This document shows positions 7,422 to 14,693 of a stretch of 64,000 bases of DNA, one piece after another (within the stretch, counting starts at the first letter, position 1; the number at the start of each line of letters is the position of its first letter). This stretch comes from JAUSIF01 sp040901465. Lineage in GTDB: Bacteria > Pseudomonadota > Alphaproteobacteria > Rhizobiales > Xanthobacteraceae. Position numbers and translations under genes: made by a program. The notes under the pieces were generated by a model. The model did not search any database and was not told the origin of the DNA. It saw only the letters and a program-made list of their open reading frames with translations. Where the stretch lies: NCBI GenBank assembly GCA_040901465.1, contig JBBDYN010000024.1, positions 62,001 to 126,000 on the forward strand. Direction: 5' to 3'.

Positions 7422-9026
7422 TCAGCGGATACGCGGAAGCTCCCGGAACTGATGATAGGGCGGCGGCGAAGACAACGTCCATTCGAGCGTGGTGGCGCCG
7501 ACGCCCCAGGGATTATCCGCGGCTCGCTCCCTGCGCACGAACGCGAGGACCATGTTGGCAAGGAAGACGATCATCCCGGCGGCGACGATGTAAGCGCCGA
7601 TCGAGGCGACGTAATTCCAGTTGGCGAAGGCATCTGGGTAGTCGGCGACGCGGCGCGGCATGCCGGCAACCCCGAGGAAGTGCATGGGGAAGAAGATCAG
7701 GTTCGCGCCGATGAAAGTCAGCACGAAATGCAATTTGCCGAGGGCTTCCGAGTAGAGATAGCCGGTCATTTTCGGAAACCAGTAGTACCAGCCACTGAAT
7801 ATCGTGAATACGGCGGCAAGCGACAAAACGTAGTGGAAGTGCGCCACGATGTAGTACGTGTCCTGCATCATCCGGTCGAGCCCGGGGTTGGCGATGACGA
7901 TGCCGCTCAACCCGCCGATCGTGAACACGAAGATGAATCCTATCGCCCACAGCATCGGCGTCGTGAAGCGGATAGAGCCGCCCCACATCGTGGCGATCCA
8001 GGAGAAGATTTTGATGCCGGTCGGCACGGCGATGACCATGGTCGCAACCGCAAAATATGCCTGGGCGCCCGCGCTGAGGCCGACCGTGTACATGTGATGC
8101 GCCCAGACGATGAAGCCGATGAAGCCGATCGCGACCATGGCATAGACCATGCCGAGATAGCCGAAGATCGGCTTCTTGCTGAATGTCGATACCACCTGAC
8201 TGACGATCCCGAACCCGGGCAGGATCATGATGTAGACCTCAGGATGTCCGAAGAACCAGAATAAATGCTGATACAGCACCGGGTCGCCGCCGCCCTGCGG
8301 ATCGAAAAACGTGGTACCGAAATTGCGGTCGGTCAGCAGCATGGTCAGCGCGCCGGCAAGCACCGGCAGTGCGAGCAGCAGGAGAAAGGCGGTGACAAGG
8401 ATCGACCAAACGAACAACGGGCTTCGATGCATGGTCATGCCCGGTGCCCGCATGTTGAAGATCGTGGTGACAAAATTGATCGCGCCGAGAATTGACGAAA
8501 TGCCGGCGAGATGCAGCGACAGGATAACGAGGTCGACCGCGGGTCCGGGATGTCCAGAGGTCGAAAGCGGCGCGTACAGGGTCCAGCCGGCACCAGCGCC
8601 CGTCGTGTTCGCTTCGCCGCCCACGAAAGCCGACGCGAGCATCAGCGTCAGCGCCGTCGGCAACAGCCAAAACGAGAAGCTGTTGATCCGCGGAAACGCC
8701 ACATCCGGCGCCCCGATCAACAACGGCACCATCCAATTTCCGAATCCGCCGATCAATGCCGGCATCAGCACGAAGAAGATCATGATGAGGCCGTGCGCCG
8801 ACGTGAACGTCATGTAGGCATGCTCGGTGGCGAAGAATTGGAGCCCGGGTTCGTGCAATTCGAGCCGCATGGCCATCGAGAGCGCCCAGGCGAAAACGCC
8901 GGCGACGATCGCGAACACGAGGTACATCGTGCCGATGTCTTTGTGGTTAGTGGACAACACCCAGCGCCGCCATCCGCCGGGCACGGCTTCCGCTTTCGGG
9001 CCATGCGCCGCAATTATCTTAGCCAT
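7422..9026 (-). CDS. ctaD: Cytochrome c oxidase subunit I, solitary copy
   Basis: A 534-residue heme-copper oxidase subunit I with about 12 membrane segments. All ligands are visible: SAHGLIM (low-spin heme), WFFGHPEVYIMILPGFG (CuB His, cross-linked Tyr and the D-channel Glu), VWAHHMYTVG (two CuB His) and AHFHYVLS (heme ligands). The K-channel Lys is present in PTGIKIFSW, and the D-channel entry is intact in IGAPDVAFPRIN. This is an A-type oxidase core that reduces oxygen and pumps protons. What is odd is the context: no subunit II (CuA), subunit III or heme-A assembly gene adjoins it. It may be a second copy that partners with subunits encoded elsewhere. Confidence 0.95.
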   Translation of the reverse strand: MAKIIAAHGPKAEAVPGGWRRWVLSTNHKDIGTMYLVFAIVAGVFAWALSMAMRLELHEPGLQFFATEHAYMTFTSAHGLIMIFFVLMPALIGGFGNWMVPLLIGAPDVAFPRINSFSFWLLPTALTLMLASAFVGGEANTTGAGAGWTLYAPLSTSGHPGPAVDLVILSLHLAGISSILGAINFVTTIFNMRAPGMTMHRSPLFVWSILVTAFLLLLALPVLAGALTMLLTDRNFGTTFFDPQGGGDPVLYQHLFWFFGHPEVYIMILPGFGIVSQVVSTFSKKPIFGYLGMVYAMVAIGFIGFIVWAHHMYTVGLSAGAQAYFAVATMVIAVPTGIKIFSWIATMWGGSIRFTTPMLWAIGFIFVFTIGGLSGIVIANPGLDRMMQDTYYIVAHFHYVLSLAAVFTIFSGWYYWFPKMTGYLYSEALGKLHFVLTFIGANLIFFPMHFLGVAGMPRRVADYPDAFANWNYVASIGAYIVAAGMIVFLANMVLAFVRRERAADNPWGVGATTLEWTLSSPPPYHQFRELPRIR

Positions 9027-9083
9027 CGCCGATTCCTCCGACGGATCACCGAGGCCCGCGCCCAGCCGCCACGGCGAACAAAA

Positions 9084-9521
9084 TTAGGCGTGCAGGGACT
9101 GGGAATGCTCCCCGCCCGGCTCGGAAATTTCGCGAATGGCGAGGCCGGCACTGCCATCGTCCGCACGGGCGACGTCGCCCAGCGAGACGATGCCGACGAG
9201 GCGCTTCTTGCGATCGAGTACCGGCAACCGGCGGACTTTGATTTCGCCCATGTTTTCGGCGACTTCGTCGACTTCCTCGTCCTCAAAGCAATACTTCACT
9301 TCGGCGCTCATCACCTTCCGCACCGGCGTATCCGGGTCCAGGTCCAGCGCCACCGCCCGCACCGCGATGTCGCGGTCGGTAATCATGCCGACGAGCCGGT
9401 CATTTTCGCCCACCGGCAGCGAGCCAACGTCGAGTTCCGCCATCGTGCGGGCGGCGTCCCGGATGCTTTGGGAAGGGCTCGCAATCCTTACGTCCTTGGT
9501 CATTGCCGTCCCAACCTTCAT
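9084..9521 (-). CDS. Two-CBS-domain protein
   Basis: A 145-residue protein made of a single Bateman module. CBS1 is roughly residues 8-60 (MTKDVRIASPSQSIRDAARTM, VGMITDRDIAVRAV) and CBS2 roughly 72-125 (VMSAEVKYCFEDEEVDEVA, RLPVLDRKKRLVGIVSLGDVA). Such stand-alone modules bind adenine nucleotides and act as energy sensors or regulate partners. The start at 9521 is preceded by GGAGGCAG. A much longer in-frame extension upstream lacks family similarity and was not used. It is co-directional with ctaD (57-base gap), so co-transcription is possible. Confidence 0.9.
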   Translation of the reverse strand: MKVGTAMTKDVRIASPSQSIRDAARTMAELDVGSLPVGENDRLVGMITDRDIAVRAVALDLDPDTPVRKVMSAEVKYCFEDEEVDEVAENMGEIKVRRLPVLDRKKRLVGIVSLGDVARADDGSAGLAIREISEPGGEHSQSLHA

Positions 9522-9844
9522 GTCTGCCTCCTGTGCTGGGGAGCAAAAGCGCTCGCGTGGCGTCCGGCAACGCTGTTGAGCGTTGCAACAATGCGGATTG
9601 TCGCCCGCGCACGAACGATTCTCCCAAACCCGCAACGTGTGGCCGCCGCGCGAGTTCCGGTTGCTCGGAGCGAAATTTGCGCGCAGGCTGCCATTCGCAG
9701 GCGACATATCGGCAACTTGAATCCGCCCTGATCGCTCCCCAGCTTGAGCATCATGGTACGAGGCTTCCCGTGATCCCTGTCGCGATCCGAAAGTCGAAAC
9801 CACACCCGACCCGATTGCGCGCGCCACGCGGGGCAGCGTTGCCG
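9522..9844. other. Gene-poor stretch of 323 bases
   Basis: No protein family, RNA or strong repeat was recognised here. It should contain the promoter of the CBS-domain gene (reading left) and possibly of the small ORF at 9845 (reading right). Open frames exist on both strands but read as low-complexity Arg/Ala/Pro-rich sequence without domain similarity. Confidence 0.5.
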
Positions 9845-9976
9845 ATGGACGACGTCGAACTGAACTCGGACGCCAGTTTCCCGGCGAGCGACGCGCCGAG
9901 CTGGACCCCGGTGACCCGCATCGGCAGCCCGCATCCATCTGCCGGCGTCGTCGATCTTCAGGAAATCCAGCGATAG
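9845..9976 (+). CDS. Small protein with SFPASDAPSWTPV motif
   Basis: A 43-residue acidic ORF opening MDDVELNSDASFPASDAPSW and ending LQEIQR. The SFPASD(A/P)PSWTPV core recurs in tiny uncharacterised proteins of many proteobacteria, usually near stress or membrane genes; this is from recall, not a search. There is no signal peptide or membrane segment. The ribosome site is weak (GGCAG). It ends 152 bases before the NuoI-like start. It is probably a real small gene, of unknown function. Confidence 0.55.
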   Translation: MDDVELNSDASFPASDAPSWTPVTRIGSPHPSAGVVDLQEIQR

Positions 9977-10128
9977 CCGTCTCAAGAGTTCGGCGGCGAT
10001 GCGAAAAAGCACTTCCGTCATCCCCGCGTAGTTCCTGCCCGGAACCATCGTTCGCCAGGATTGTTGACAATAAAGAACCGACGACTTGGCGCGGTTCCGC
10101 GCCAGCGCCGGCATCATCCATGCGAACC

Positions 10129-10617
10129 ATGCGCCTCGACCACATCGCGCGATCGGTCTTTTTGCAGGAATTCGTATCGGCGCTGTTCCTGTCGCTGCGC
10201 TATTTCTTCCGGCCCAAGGCGACGCTCGACTACCCATTCGAAAAGGGACCGCTGTCGCCCCGCTTCCGCGGCGAGCACGCCTTGCGCCGCTATCCCAACG
10301 GCGAGGAACGATGCATCGCCTGCAAACTTTGTGAGGCGATCTGCCCGGCGCTCGCCATTACGATCGAAGCGGACATCCGTCCGTCCGACGGCACGCGGCG
10401 CACGACCCGCTACGACATCGACATGCACAAGTGCATCTATTGCGGATTGTGCCAGGAATCGTGCCCGGTCGACGCCATCGTCGAAGGTCCAAATTTCGAG
10501 TTCGCCACGGAAACACGCGAAGAACTCTACTACAACAAGGAAAAGCTGCTCGCGAACGGCGACCGCTGGGAGCGGGAGATCGCGAAAAATATCATGCTCG
10601 ATGCTCCTTACCGCTAA
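10129..10617 (+). CDS. nuoI: NADH-quinone oxidoreductase subunit I (NuoI), isolated copy
   Basis: A 162-residue ferredoxin-like subunit with two [4Fe-4S] motifs, CIACKLCEAICP and CIYCGLCQESCP. It has the standard NuoI start (FVSALFLSLRYFFRPKATLDYPFEKG) and end (WEREIAKNI). In complex I it carries clusters N6a/N6b on the path to quinone. The start at 10129 gives the usual family length; an ATG at 10120 is also in frame. No other nuo gene is in the window, so this is an orphan, probably a second copy. It may serve complex I or another redox partner. Confidence 0.93.
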   Translation: MRLDHIARSVFLQEFVSALFLSLRYFFRPKATLDYPFEKGPLSPRFRGEHALRRYPNGEERCIACKLCEAICPALAITIEADIRPSDGTRRTTRYDIDMHKCIYCGLCQESCPVDAIVEGPNFEFATETREELYYNKEKLLANGDRWEREIAKNIMLDAPYR

Positions 10618-10700
10618 GCCGACCGGCCAGCGCAACCCACCCTTGCCTCCCGCCCGCGTTTCTGGTCCCCTCGCCCCGATTCCGCCCGCCGGAGACGCGA

Positions 10701-10946
10701 ATGATCCCCTTCTTCGTCCAGATCAAATGCCAGCTCGGCAAATCCTACGAGGTGGCGAACCGCCTCGCCGACGCCGAGATCGCCTCCGAAGTCTATTCCA
10801 CCGCAGGCGAGTTCGATCTGCTCGTGAAGTTCTACGTCGACGACGGCACCGACATCGGTCATTTCGTCAACGAGCAGGTGCAGGTGATCCCCGGCATTCA
10901 GGATACCCGTACCATCATCACCTTCAAGGCATTCGGCGGCGCCTAG
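10701..10946 (+). CDS. Stand-alone Lrp/AsnC ligand-binding (RAM) domain protein
   Basis: An 81-residue protein consisting only of the C-terminal domain of Lrp/AsnC regulators. It has the beta-alpha-beta-beta-alpha-beta pattern MIPFFVQIKCQLGKSYEVAN, YSTAGEFDLLVKF, VNEQVQVIPGIQDTRTIITF. The DNA-binding HTH is absent by design, not by truncation, since a GGAGA ribosome site precedes the ATG. Such SMLs (stand-alone RAM proteins) bind amino acids and may modulate full-length regulators. It lies 83 bases after nuoI on the same strand. Its stop overlaps the convergent stop of the EamA gene (CTAG). Confidence 0.9.
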   Translation: MIPFFVQIKCQLGKSYEVANRLADAEIASEVYSTAGEFDLLVKFYVDDGTDIGHFVNEQVQVIPGIQDTRTIITFKAFGGA

Positions 10947-11878
10947 ACCGGCGGCGGCGCGCTCTGGTTCTTTGCACGCTTGCGGTCGAGCCCGAGCTTG
11001 TGTTCGCGCCAGATCACGACGAGGCCCGAGCCGATCACGATCGCGGCGCCCAAAAGCACGATCGCCGCGGGAATTTCGTCGAACCAGACATAGCCGATTG
11101 CGACCGCCCAAAGCATCGACGTGTAGGCGAACGGCGCGAGCACCGCGGCCGCCGCATAGCGGAAGCTCTCGGTCATCAGAATTTGCGCGATCCCTCCTAC
11201 AACGCCGAGGCCGATGAGCAGCACGAAGTCCGTAGCCGACGGCACCACCCAGCCCCAAAAGATGGTGGTCAGGCTCACGAGCGAGGCGATCACCGAATAA
11301 TAGAAGACGAGCGATCCGGTCGTTTCCGTCGCCGCCATGTGCCGCACCTGCGTGAGCGCGACACCGAACAGGAACGCGGCCACCAGACAAAAGATCGCGC
11401 CCCAGGCGTTATACGCATCGCTCGCCCCTTGCCCGAGATAGGGCGAGAGCATCACGAGGACGCCGATCAGGCCGACCACGACCGCCGTCCAGCGCCACAG
11501 CCGCACCAGCTCGCCGAGAAACATCCACGCCAGCACCACCGTGAAGAGCGGCATCGCGTGGCCGATCGCGGTCGCATCGGCGAGCGGAATGCGCGTGAGC
11601 CCCGCGTAGTTGAAGAACATCCCGCCGACGTTCGTGAAGCTCCGCGTCACGTGCCCCATCAGATTCTTCGTGCGCAACGCCGAGCGCAGCTTGCCCTGCC
11701 ACGAGAGCATCAGCAGAACTGGAATGAGCGCAATCGTGCTGCGCGCGAACACCATCTCGCCGAGCGGAAAGCGGCCGCCGAAATACCGCACGAGCGCGCC
11801 CTGGATCGTGAACGCGAGCACCGCGAGAATTTGCAGCAGGATGCCGAGCAGCGGATTCATTCGATCGATCATAGTCAT
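10943..11878 (-). CDS. EamA/DMT family transporter, second of a tandem pair
   Basis: A 311-residue membrane protein with about ten membrane segments in two EamA repeats. Visible parts include PLGEMVFARSTIALIPV, an early acidic-basic motif, LADATAIGHAMPLFTVVLAW, and APFAYTSMLWAVAIGYVWFDE in the second repeat. It belongs to the drug/metabolite exporter superfamily; the substrate is unknown. The start at 11878 forms an ATGA overlap with the stop of the upstream paralog, so translation is coupled. It ends DRKRAKNQSAPPPV, a soluble tail similar to the paralog's. Confidence 0.9.
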   Translation of the reverse strand: MTMIDRMNPLLGILLQILAVLAFTIQGALVRYFGGRFPLGEMVFARSTIALIPVLLMLSWQGKLRSALRTKNLMGHVTRSFTNVGGMFFNYAGLTRIPLADATAIGHAMPLFTVVLAWMFLGELVRLWRWTAVVVGLIGVLVMLSPYLGQGASDAYNAWGAIFCLVAAFLFGVALTQVRHMAATETTGSLVFYYSVIASLVSLTTIFWGWVVPSATDFVLLIGLGVVGGIAQILMTESFRYAAAAVLAPFAYTSMLWAVAIGYVWFDEIPAAIVLLGAAIVIGSGLVVIWREHKLGLDRKRAKNQSAPPPV

Positions 11879-12804
11879 CCGGTCGGCGGGCCGACGGACG
11901 GCGTCGTCATTTGCTGTGCGCGCTTGCGGTCGAGGCCGAGCTTGTGCTCGCGCCAGATCACGAACAGGCCCGAAGCAATTACGATGGCTGCACCGAAGAA
12001 AACGACCGCGACCGGCAATTCGTCGAGCCACAAATAACCGATCAGCGTCGACCAGAGCATGGACGCATAGCCGAACGGCGCGATCACCGAAGCCGGCGCG
12101 TAACGCAAACTCTCGGTGATCAGCGTCTGTCCCATGCCGCCGAATAAGCCGATTCCGATGAGCGCAAGGAAATCACCGCGCGACGGCATCACCCAGCCCC
12201 AATACAGCGTCACGAGGCTCGCGACTGTGGCGAAGATTGAATAGAACAACACGAGTGCCGGCGTCGTCTCAGTTTTGGCTAGATGCCGCAGCTGCGTCAT
12301 CACCACCGCGATCAAGAGCGCGCTGACGAGCACGAGCACCGCGCCCACCGCGCCTTGCGCATTATGCGAGGCGCCGCCGAGATGCGGCGACAGCATGATC
12401 AAGACACCGAAGAAACCGACGCACACCGCGCTCCACCGCCACATGCGCACGGTCTCGCGCAGGAAAATCGCGGCGAACACCACCGTGAAGAGCGGCGTTG
12501 CGAAGCCGATCGCGGTCGCCTCGGCGAGCGGGATGCGCGTGAGCCCGCCATAATTGCAGAAGATCGACGCAATATTGGCGAAGCTGCGTGTGACGTGGCC
12601 CGAGAGGTTCTTCGTGCGGATCGTCTTCATGAACTCGCCGCGCGCGGCCAGCACGAGCGCGAGCGGCACGAGCACCACGAAATTGCGCGCAAACACCATC
12701 TCGCCGATCGGAACGCGGTCGCCGACGTAGCGCACCATCGCCCCCATCAGCGTGAAGCCGACCGTGGAACAGGCGCAAAGCAATATGCCAAGGAGCGGAT
12801 TCAT
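11875..12804 (-). CDS. EamA/DMT family transporter, first of a tandem pair
   Basis: A 309-residue protein starting MNPLLGILLCACSTVGFTL. It is very similar to the next gene along its length (shared MNPLLGIL, GEMVFAR, KNL.GHVTRSF, LAFATPLFTVV-like and LGLDRKRA). There are about ten membrane segments in two EamA repeats, as in small-metabolite exporters. Duplication followed by retention in one transcript suggests either a heterodimer or diverged substrates (inference). A dispersed palindromic repeat lies 84 bases upstream. Confidence 0.9.
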   Translation of the reverse strand: MNPLLGILLCACSTVGFTLMGAMVRYVGDRVPIGEMVFARNFVVLVPLALVLAARGEFMKTIRTKNLSGHVTRSFANIASIFCNYGGLTRIPLAEATAIGFATPLFTVVFAAIFLRETVRMWRWSAVCVGFFGVLIMLSPHLGGASHNAQGAVGAVLVLVSALLIAVVMTQLRHLAKTETTPALVLFYSIFATVASLVTLYWGWVMPSRGDFLALIGIGLFGGMGQTLITESLRYAPASVIAPFGYASMLWSTLIGYLWLDELPVAVVFFGAAIVIASGLFVIWREHKLGLDRKRAQQMTTPSVGPPTG

Positions 12805-12887
12805 TCGATCGAGGCAGGAGCCAGCCCGACTCGGGCCGGGCAATCACCGCGAACAAAGCACGGGATCGCTCGCGCCGGAAGCCTAGC

Positions 12888-12932
12888 GCGTGATCCCGAA
12901 AAGTGGGAGCCGGTTTTCGCAAAAGATCACGC
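12888..12932. repeat. Dispersed palindromic repeat of the Hyphomicrobiales type
   Basis: Perfect 8-base arms GCGTGATC (12888-12895) and GATCACGC (12925-12932) enclose CCGAAAAGTGG...CCGGTTTTCGC. The inner part is itself roughly self-complementary. Short repeats of this form (GTGATCCCGAAAAGTGG...) are scattered in intergenic DNA of Bradyrhizobium relatives, as recalled. The rest of 12805-13077 shows no gene. Confidence 0.7.
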
Positions 12933-13077
12933 GCAAAAGGGCCGGTTCGGCGAGCGAACGCGAGCAGCGGCAATTCGTCTAGCCCGACGGCGTCTGCCTG
13001 CTTCGCGGGGTGCGGAAGCGGACGCTTCTGCCAAGCGAAACAGTCCCCAAATGCCGCCGATACGACGAATGCTGATT

Positions 13078-13986
13078 TTACTTTTGTGGACCGGCTTTGG
13101 GCGGCAGCGATTTCAAGTAATGCGCCATTGCCTTGCGGTCGTCGGACGGCAATTGCGCGGTATTGCGCACCACGAGACGCATGTCGCCGCCGACCGAATC
13201 TCCGCCCGGCGTGGCGCCGGTCGCCAGGAGGTTCTCGAAGTCGGCCTCGCTCCATTTGGCGAGCGCATTTTCGTTTTGCGTGATGTTCGGGATGGAGCCC
13301 TCGCCCGTGGGATTCGGGCCGCCGGCGAAACGCTGCTCGCGAATGATCCCGCCCATGAAATCCCGCGGGCTGTGGCACTCGGCGCAGTGTCCCGGCCCTG
13401 CGACGAGATAAGCACCGCGATTCCAGATTTCCGATTTCGCAGGATCGGGCCGAAACGGCCGGCCGTCGAAATAGCGGAACTTCCAGACGCCGATGCCGGC
13501 GCGAAGATTGAACGGAAACGGCATATCGTGACCGGCCGGACGTCCTTCCACCGCGGGCAAGATCTTCATGAAAGCGAACAGGTCGCGCACATCCGCGAGC
13601 CGCATCCGTTGATACGACGTGTAGGGAAACGCCGGATAATAGTGCTCGCCGCGGGGCGAGGCACCCTTGAGCACTGCGTTCACGAATTGCGCCTCGCTCC
13701 AGCCGCCGATCCCGTCTCGCGTGTGCGAAGAAATATTGGGAACGCGGAACGTGCCGAACGGTGATGGCAGCGCGCGCCCGCCGCCGAGCCGCATAGGGTC
13801 TTCCTGATTCGGCGTCGCGTGGCACGAGGCGCAACCGCCGGCGAAGAACATCGTCCGGCCATTGTCGAGATTGGCCGTGTACGCAACAAGCGCCGCCGCG
13901 GGCACGGTCCCCGGTTTGGTCAAACCGAGCGCGATCGGCCCGCCCAGCACGATCAGCGCAATGACCAGAATGAAAAGGCGCCGCAT
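13078..13986 (-). CDS. Membrane-anchored diheme cytochrome c
   Basis: About 302 residues from the ATG at 13986, chosen for its GGGAG ribosome site; an ATG at 14004 is also in frame. An N-terminal hydrophobic anchor (LFILVIALIVLGGPIALGL) is followed by two class I heme sites. The first is CASCH near residue 52 and the second is CAECH near residue 195; candidate Met axial ligands follow each. The fold matches the cytochrome subunits of quinoprotein or molybdenum dehydrogenases, which pass electrons to the respiratory chain. It lies just downstream of genes for a cytochrome c' and tandem CoxL-like subunits on the same strand. A role as their electron acceptor is possible but not shown. Confidence 0.9.
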   Translation of the reverse strand: MRRLFILVIALIVLGGPIALGLTKPGTVPAAALVAYTANLDNGRTMFFAGGCASCHATPNQEDPMRLGGGRALPSPFGTFRVPNISSHTRDGIGGWSEAQFVNAVLKGASPRGEHYYPAFPYTSYQRMRLADVRDLFAFMKILPAVEGRPAGHDMPFPFNLRAGIGVWKFRYFDGRPFRPDPAKSEIWNRGAYLVAGPGHCAECHSPRDFMGGIIREQRFAGGPNPTGEGSIPNITQNENALAKWSEADFENLLATGATPGGDSVGGDMRLVVRNTAQLPSDDRKAMAHYLKSLPPKAGPQK

Positions 13987-14092
13987 CGATTTGCTCCCAG
14001 TCAATCCTGGCCGTTCTAACCCAAAACGGCAGCGCCGTCGCGACCCGATCGCGACGGCGCTTTAGCTCAGGGACCCGGACGCTGATCCGGCA

Positions 14093-14542
14093 CTATTTCC
14101 TGACGCGATAGGCGTCGTGACAGCTATCGCAGTTCTTGAGCAGATTGGGCAGCGCGTCCTTGAGACCATCAAGGCTCGTTACCTTCGGCTTCGCCGCCGC
14201 GATATCCTTGCTCAACTTTGCGAGCCGCGCGTCGAAATCGGCCTTGTTCTCCCAGATCTTCGGCGAAGCAAGGTAATTACTGCCGGGGCGTGTGGCACCT
14301 TGGGTGCCTTCGGGAAACTGCGCGGGAAGTTTCTGCGCCGCGTCGGTCATTTGCACGAATCCGGTATCGACCTTCGTCTGGTCGTACGGCTCCTGCCCCT
14401 TGACCATCTTGGGAAAAGCACTCCAAGCATGGTTGGCGATCGTGCCCATGAGCTCTTTGCGCGTCGCCACCGCATCGGATTGGGCGAGGACAACGGTCGT
14501 GACGCCGACGATTGTTGTGACGGCTACCAGAGTACGGATCAT
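14093..14542 (-). CDS. Cytochrome c' (class II cytochrome c)
   Basis: A 149-residue secreted protein with a signal peptide (LVAVTTIVGVTTVVLAQ, cut after LAQ). The heme-binding site CDSCH lies at residues 138-142, eight residues from the C-terminus, exactly as in the four-helix-bundle cytochrome c' family. Family members bind NO or CO at a five-coordinate heme and protect against nitrosative stress or shuttle electrons in the periplasm. It is followed by the diheme cytochrome gene on the same strand after a gap of about 106 bases, so it may share its transcript. Confidence 0.92.
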   Translation of the reverse strand: MIRTLVAVTTIVGVTTVVLAQSDAVATRKELMGTIANHAWSAFPKMVKGQEPYDQTKVDTGFVQMTDAAQKLPAQFPEGTQGATRPGSNYLASPKIWENKADFDARLAKLSKDIAAAKPKVTSLDGLKDALPNLLKNCDSCHDAYRVRK

Positions 14543-14693
14543 GATCTCTCCCTGCGTGGAATGGGTGCGGAGGGCCCAAGGGCGAAAACCCCGGATGCAA
14601 AAGCCTATTCCGGCGACTGGGAATCGAAGGAGGCGGCGGAGCGCCTACTCGCGGGAATGTGATTGATTTTCCCGCATTGTGCGCGACCGGTGC

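Noticed and set aside
10061..12037. Long open frame (over 650 codons) on the plus strand across nuoI and opposite the EamA genes
   Set aside because: The true genes here are NuoI, the RAM protein and the EamA pair. The long frame is Arg/Pro-rich without domains, typical of antisense frames in GC-rich DNA.
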